This document shows, in pieces, positions 6,094 through 8,769 of a stretch of DNA of 8,769 nt. The DNA is from Acetobacteraceae bacterium (GTDB taxonomy: Bacteria; Pseudomonadota; Alphaproteobacteria; Acetobacterales; Acetobacteraceae), in contig DAHUXX010000141.1 of assembly GCA_027306955.1 (NCBI GenBank), forward strand, positions 1 to 8,769. Direction: 5' to 3'. The position numbers and the translations under genes are program-made. The notes beneath the pieces were generated by a model, which ran no database searches, was not told where the DNA came from, and saw only the letters and a program-made list of their open reading frames with translations. Every line of letters starts with the position of its first letter. The first letter of the stretch is position 1.

Positions 6094-6966
6094 ATGTCAT
6101 ACGTGCTCACGCTGATTGCCGACCGCGAGGCAGCCTCGCTGGAACCCGCGCTGGTGGAGCGCGTGCGCGAGGCGCTGGCGGCGAGCGAGCCGCGCGTGCT
6201 GTCGGCGGGCGAGGCGGTGGATCTGCCGCTCGCCGCGATGCCGTCGGGTGGGGCGGTGGCGGACGCGCTCGGGGGGGCCGCGGTCGATGCGATCGCGCAG
6301 GCGGCGGCGGGGCGACGCAAGCAGCTGCTGCTCGCGGACATGGACAGCACCATCGTCACCACCGAGACGCTGGACGAGCTCGCGGCGCATGCCGGGCTCA
6401 AGGAGGAAATCGCCGCCATCACGCGGCGCAGCATGAACGGGGAGATCGATTTCCGCGAGGCCCTGCGCGAGCGCGTGGCGATGTTGAAGGGGCTCGCGCT
6501 TTCGGCCCTCGAGGCGACGTGGGAGCGGACGGAATACATGCAGGGGGCGCGGGAGCTGATCGCGACCATGCGCGCGCATGGGGCGACGACGGCACTGGTC
6601 TCGGGCGGGTTCACGTTCTTCACCGGGCGGGTCGCGGCCGAACTGGGGTTTCATCATCATCGCTCGAACGTGCTGCTGCACGACGGCGAGCGGCTGACCG
6701 GCGAAGTGGCGGAGCCGATCCTCGACCGCGACGCGAAGCTTTTGTCATTGCGCGAACTCGCGGCCGGGCTCGGCATCGGGCTGGAGGCGACGGCGGCCGT
6801 CGGCGACGGGGCGAACGACCTCGCGATGCTACGCGCCGCGGGGCTGGGGGTCGCGTTCCGCGCCAAGCCGGTGGTCGCCGCCGAGGCGCGCGCCCAGCTA
6901 CGCCACGCGGGGCTGCGTGGCGTGCTGTTCGCACAGGGTTATTCGGCCGAGGAGATTTCGGCCTAA
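6094..6966 (+). CDS. serB: Phosphoserine phosphatase
   Basis: SerB hydrolyses O-phosphoserine to L-serine, the last step of the phosphorylated serine pathway. It is a cytoplasmic HAD-superfamily enzyme of 290 residues, within the usual range for SerB with an N-terminal regulatory part. The first ~75 residues form a poorly conserved ACT-like region. The HAD core follows: motif I DMDST (82-86) with nucleophile D82 and acid/base D84; motif II SGGFT (170-174); motif III K215 in RDAKLL; motif IV GDGANDL (237-243). Substrate-specificity features include ETLDELAAHAG (91-101), as in other SerB proteins, and FREALRERV (120-128). The ATG at 6094 gives the expected N-terminus; an in-frame GTG at 6103 is the only close alternative. 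It is the only plus-strand gene between miaA (divergent) and degP (convergent, stop codons overlapping), so it is probably transcribed alone. Confidence 0.96.
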   Translation: MSYVLTLIADREAASLEPALVERVREALAASEPRVLSAGEAVDLPLAAMPSGGAVADALGGAAVDAIAQAAAGRRKQLLLADMDSTIVTTETLDELAAHAGLKEEIAAITRRSMNGEIDFREALRERVAMLKGLALSALEATWERTEYMQGARELIATMRAHGATTALVSGGFTFFTGRVAAELGFHHHRSNVLLHDGERLTGEVAEPILDRDAKLLSLRELAAGLGIGLEATAAVGDGANDLAMLRAAGLGVAFRAKPVVAAEARAQLRHAGLRGVLFAQGYSAEEISA

Positions 6967-8444
6967 CCCTTCCGCGTCGCGGGGGCGGACTCGACGGGCA
7001 GCGGCACCCAGCGCGTGCCACCCTCGCTCTGCAGCAGGATCAGAACGTTCTGGCGCTTCTCGCGGCGGACCGAGGCGATCTGGTCGAGCACGTCCTGCGG
7101 CCTGTGCACCTCATGCTGCTGCACCTCCAGGATGACATCGCCGGGGCGCACGCCGCGGTCCGCCGCCGGCGAGTTCTGGCCGACATCGGTGACCACGACG
7201 CCCTTCTGGCCAGGTGCGAGATGGAACTTGCCGGTCGTCGCCGCATCGATGGCAGCGACGGACATGCCCATGCCCGGGACCGCGACGGGCGCGGGCTCGC
7301 GCGGCTTCGGCTGCTCGGCGAGGGAGACCGGCTTGGGCGAGGCGGGCATCTCGCCCACCACGGCCTCCAGCGTGTGCTTCGCGTTGTTGCGCCAGACCTC
7401 GATCGGCACGGTCGTGCCGATCTGGGTCGCGGCCACCATGCGCGGCAGGGAATGGCTGTCCTTCACCTCCTTGCCGCCGAAGGTGAGGATGACATCGCCA
7501 GTCCTGAGCCCGGCCTTGTCGCCGGGCGCGCCCCGGATGACGCCGGCGACCATGGCACCACCCGCCTGCTTGAGCCCGAGGCTCTCGGCGATGTCCTTGG
7601 AGACGTCCTGGATGGTGATGCCGAGGTAGCCACGCTTGGCGTGGCCAAATTTCCAGAGCTGATCGACCACCACGCGCGCGGCGTTGGAGGGGATCGCGAA
7701 GCCGATGCCGATCGAACCGCCGGAGGGGGAGTAGATCGCCGTGTTGATGCCGATGACGTTGCCGGCCATGTCGAAGAGCGGCCCGCCCGAGTTGCCCATG
7801 TTGATGGGCGCGTCGGTCTGGATGAAGCTGTCGTACGGACCCTCGTGAATGTTACGTCCACGTGCCGAAATGATACCGGCGGTGACCGTGCCGCCGAGGC
7901 CGAACGGGTTGCCGATGGCCATCACCCAGTCGCCGATGCGGGCGTGGTCGGAGTTGCCCCAGGCAACCGTGGGCAGCGGATGATGGGCGTCGATCTTGAG
8001 CACGGCGAGGTCCATGCGCGTGTCGGCGCCCAGCAGCTTCGCCGTGAACGTGGTGCCGTCGTGCAGCGTCACCGTGATCTTGTCCGCGCCCTTGATGACA
8101 TGGTTGTTGGTGACGATGACGCCGGAGGCGTCGATGATGAAGCCGGAGCCCAGCGCCTGGCGCCGCTCGATCGGCGGCAGGTTGCCGCCCTGGCCGCCGT
8201 TACCCTGGCCCGGATGCTGGTGGTTCATGAAATCGCGGAAGAACTTCTCGAACGGCGAGCCGGGCGGGAAGCCCGGCAGCGGCGGGAAGTTGTTGTTCAT
8301 CTTGATGGTCTCCGAGGAGGAGACCGTCACCACCGCTGGCAGCAGTCTGGCCGCGAGATCGGCGAAGCTCGCAGGCGCGGGGCCCGCGAGGGCGACCGAC
8401 GGCAACAGCAGCAGCACCGCCACGAAACGGAACATCCTGAGCAT
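6963..8444 (-). CDS. degP: Periplasmic serine endoprotease DegP/HtrA (Do family)
   Basis: DegP-like proteases degrade and chaperone misfolded periplasmic and outer-membrane proteins as PDZ-controlled oligomers. The chosen product has 493 residues. An N-terminal Sec signal peptide (MLRMFRF, then a hydrophobic stretch, cut after ALA at about residue 20) sends it to the periplasm. The trypsin-like domain (about 25-265) has the triad H115 (TNNHVI), D145 (RMDLAVL) and S219 (GNSGGPL). A Pro/Gly/His-rich LA-type loop lies at about 52-91. PDZ1 (about 271-364) begins RGYLGITIQ and PDZ2 (about 390-475) contains RGVRPGDVILEV; a Pro-rich linker (367-390) separates them. I chose the ATG at 8444 because AGGAGG lies 6 nt upstream and the signal peptide follows at once; an in-frame ATG at 8480 would add 12 poorly fitting residues. 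It lies 71 nt after hflC on the same strand. Paralogues DegQ and MucD cannot be told apart from sequence alone. Confidence 0.95.
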   Translation of the reverse strand: MLRMFRFVAVLLLLPSVALAGPAPASFADLAARLLPAVVTVSSSETIKMNNNFPPLPGFPPGSPFEKFFRDFMNHQHPGQGNGGQGGNLPPIERRQALGSGFIIDASGVIVTNNHVIKGADKITVTLHDGTTFTAKLLGADTRMDLAVLKIDAHHPLPTVAWGNSDHARIGDWVMAIGNPFGLGGTVTAGIISARGRNIHEGPYDSFIQTDAPINMGNSGGPLFDMAGNVIGINTAIYSPSGGSIGIGFAIPSNAARVVVDQLWKFGHAKRGYLGITIQDVSKDIAESLGLKQAGGAMVAGVIRGAPGDKAGLRTGDVILTFGGKEVKDSHSLPRMVAATQIGTTVPIEVWRNNAKHTLEAVVGEMPASPKPVSLAEQPKPREPAPVAVPGMGMSVAAIDAATTGKFHLAPGQKGVVVTDVGQNSPAADRGVRPGDVILEVQQHEVHRPQDVLDQIASVRREKRQNVLILLQSEGGTRWVPLPVESAPATRKG

Positions 8445-8449
8445 AGTTC

Positions 8450-8466
8450 TCCTCCTCGCGGCGAGG
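8450..8466 (-). promoter_or_regulatory. degP ribosome site with an adjoining hairpin
   Basis: The minus strand carries GAGGAGGA (8450-8457), 5 nt before the degP ATG; this strong site decides the start. Just upstream, CCTCG (8466-8462) can pair with CGAGG (8458-8454) across a 3-nt loop, covering the 5' part of the site but leaving AGGAG free. The hairpin may be incidental in GC-rich DNA. Confidence 0.5.
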
Positions 8467-8515
8467 CTGGCCGCGATCATGTAGGCATCCTAACGCGGTT
8501 TTGTTTCCCGCGCCG

Positions 8516-8769
8516 CTATTTCGCTCCCGACGGGGGGCTTGGCACCGGCGGCGTCTTCAGCATCGACAGGAACCCGGAATCCGGGCTCAGCACCAGCCGC
8601 GACTTGCCGGCGGCGAAGCCCTGCCGGTAGGCCTCGAGCGTGCGCCAGATCTCGAAGAAGTGCGGGTCGCGGGAGAAGGCCGCGGCGTAGGTGCGCGTCG
8701 CCACCGCCGCGCCCTCGCCCGTCAGCGCCTCCGCCTGCGCCCTGGCGTCGGCGAGCAGCACGGTGCGCT
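8516..8769 (-). CDS. hflC: HflC, C-terminal part (cut by window edge)
   Basis: This is the C-terminal end, about 84 residues, of the SPFH/band-7 protein HflC, which with HflK forms a membrane assembly that encloses and modulates the FtsH protease. The visible part starts in the helical coiled-coil (ADARAQAEALTGEGAA). It continues with the typical HflC tail: TRTYAAAFSRDPHFFEIWRT, then LEAYRQGF and VLSPDSGFL. The last residues form a Pro/Ser-rich end (PPVPSPPSGAK). The true start lies beyond the right edge; the GTG at 8761 is an internal Val codon and not a start. hflC upstream of a degP-type protease is common in alphaproteobacteria. The hflK gene is expected further upstream, outside the window. 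Membrane anchor and SPFH domain cannot be checked here. Confidence 0.92.
   Translation of the reverse strand, partial: RTVLLADARAQAEALTGEGAAVATRTYAAAFSRDPHFFEIWRTLEAYRQGFAAGKSRLVLSPDSGFLSMLKTPPVPSPPSGAK

Noticed and set aside
8480..8516. ATG at 8480 as the degP start
   Set aside because: It lacks a ribosome site and would place Arg-rich extra residues before an otherwise ideal signal peptide; the ATG at 8444 has AGGAGG at good spacing.
5988..8630. An 880-codon plus-strand open frame spanning serB and degP
   Set aside because: It runs out of frame with serB and antisense to degP, is Arg/Gly-rich and has no motif, so it is an artefact of high GC.
8759..8761. GTG at 8761 as the start of a small 81-residue protein
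   Set aside because: The frame stays open to the window edge and the sequence matches the interior and tail of HflC, so it is a truncated larger gene.

Overview
The window looks like chromosomal housekeeping DNA from a high-GC alphaproteobacterium. The gene neighbourhood hflC-degP / serB / miaA-ilvB-ilvN-ilvC and the FnrP/FnrL-type cysteine spacing of the regulator suggest Rhodospirillales or Acetobacterales, but this placement is inference. I see no insertion sequence, phage gene, CRISPR array, tRNA or rRNA. Coding density is very high: all genes are full length except hflC, which is cut by the right edge.

Layout, left to right. (1) 61-786, plus strand: an FNR-type oxygen-sensing regulator with all four iron-sulfur cysteines, preceded at 5-18 by a perfect FNR box. 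(2) 858-1577, minus strand, convergent with fnr: a CBS-CBS-BON protein whose upstream region carries a second, near-perfect FNR box (1631-1644). That box lies exactly 41.5 bp from a predicted transcription start, the class II FNR activation geometry. (3) 1666-6078, minus strand: a compact run miaA, ilvB, ilvN, ilvC (gaps of 32, 10 and 42 nt), which supplies a tRNA A37 prenyltransferase and the first two steps of branched-chain amino acid synthesis. (4) 6094-6966, plus strand: serB, divergent from miaA with only 15 nt between start codons. (5) 6963-8444, minus strand: a DegP/HtrA periplasmic serine protease whose stop codon overlaps that of serB. (6) 8516-8769, minus strand: the C-terminal end of HflC, giving the common hflC-degP arrangement for membrane and envelope protein quality control.

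The genes fall into three functional groups: oxygen response (FNR and its likely CBS-BON target), amino acid and tRNA metabolism (serB, miaA, ilvBNC), and envelope proteostasis (hflC, degP). I found no clearly new biological system. The strongest non-routine signal is the pair of FNR operators, which links the regulator to the otherwise uncharacterised CBS-BON gene. Secondary points are small RNA hairpins overlapping the ilvC and degP ribosome binding sites, and the near-zero spacing of serB with both of its neighbours.
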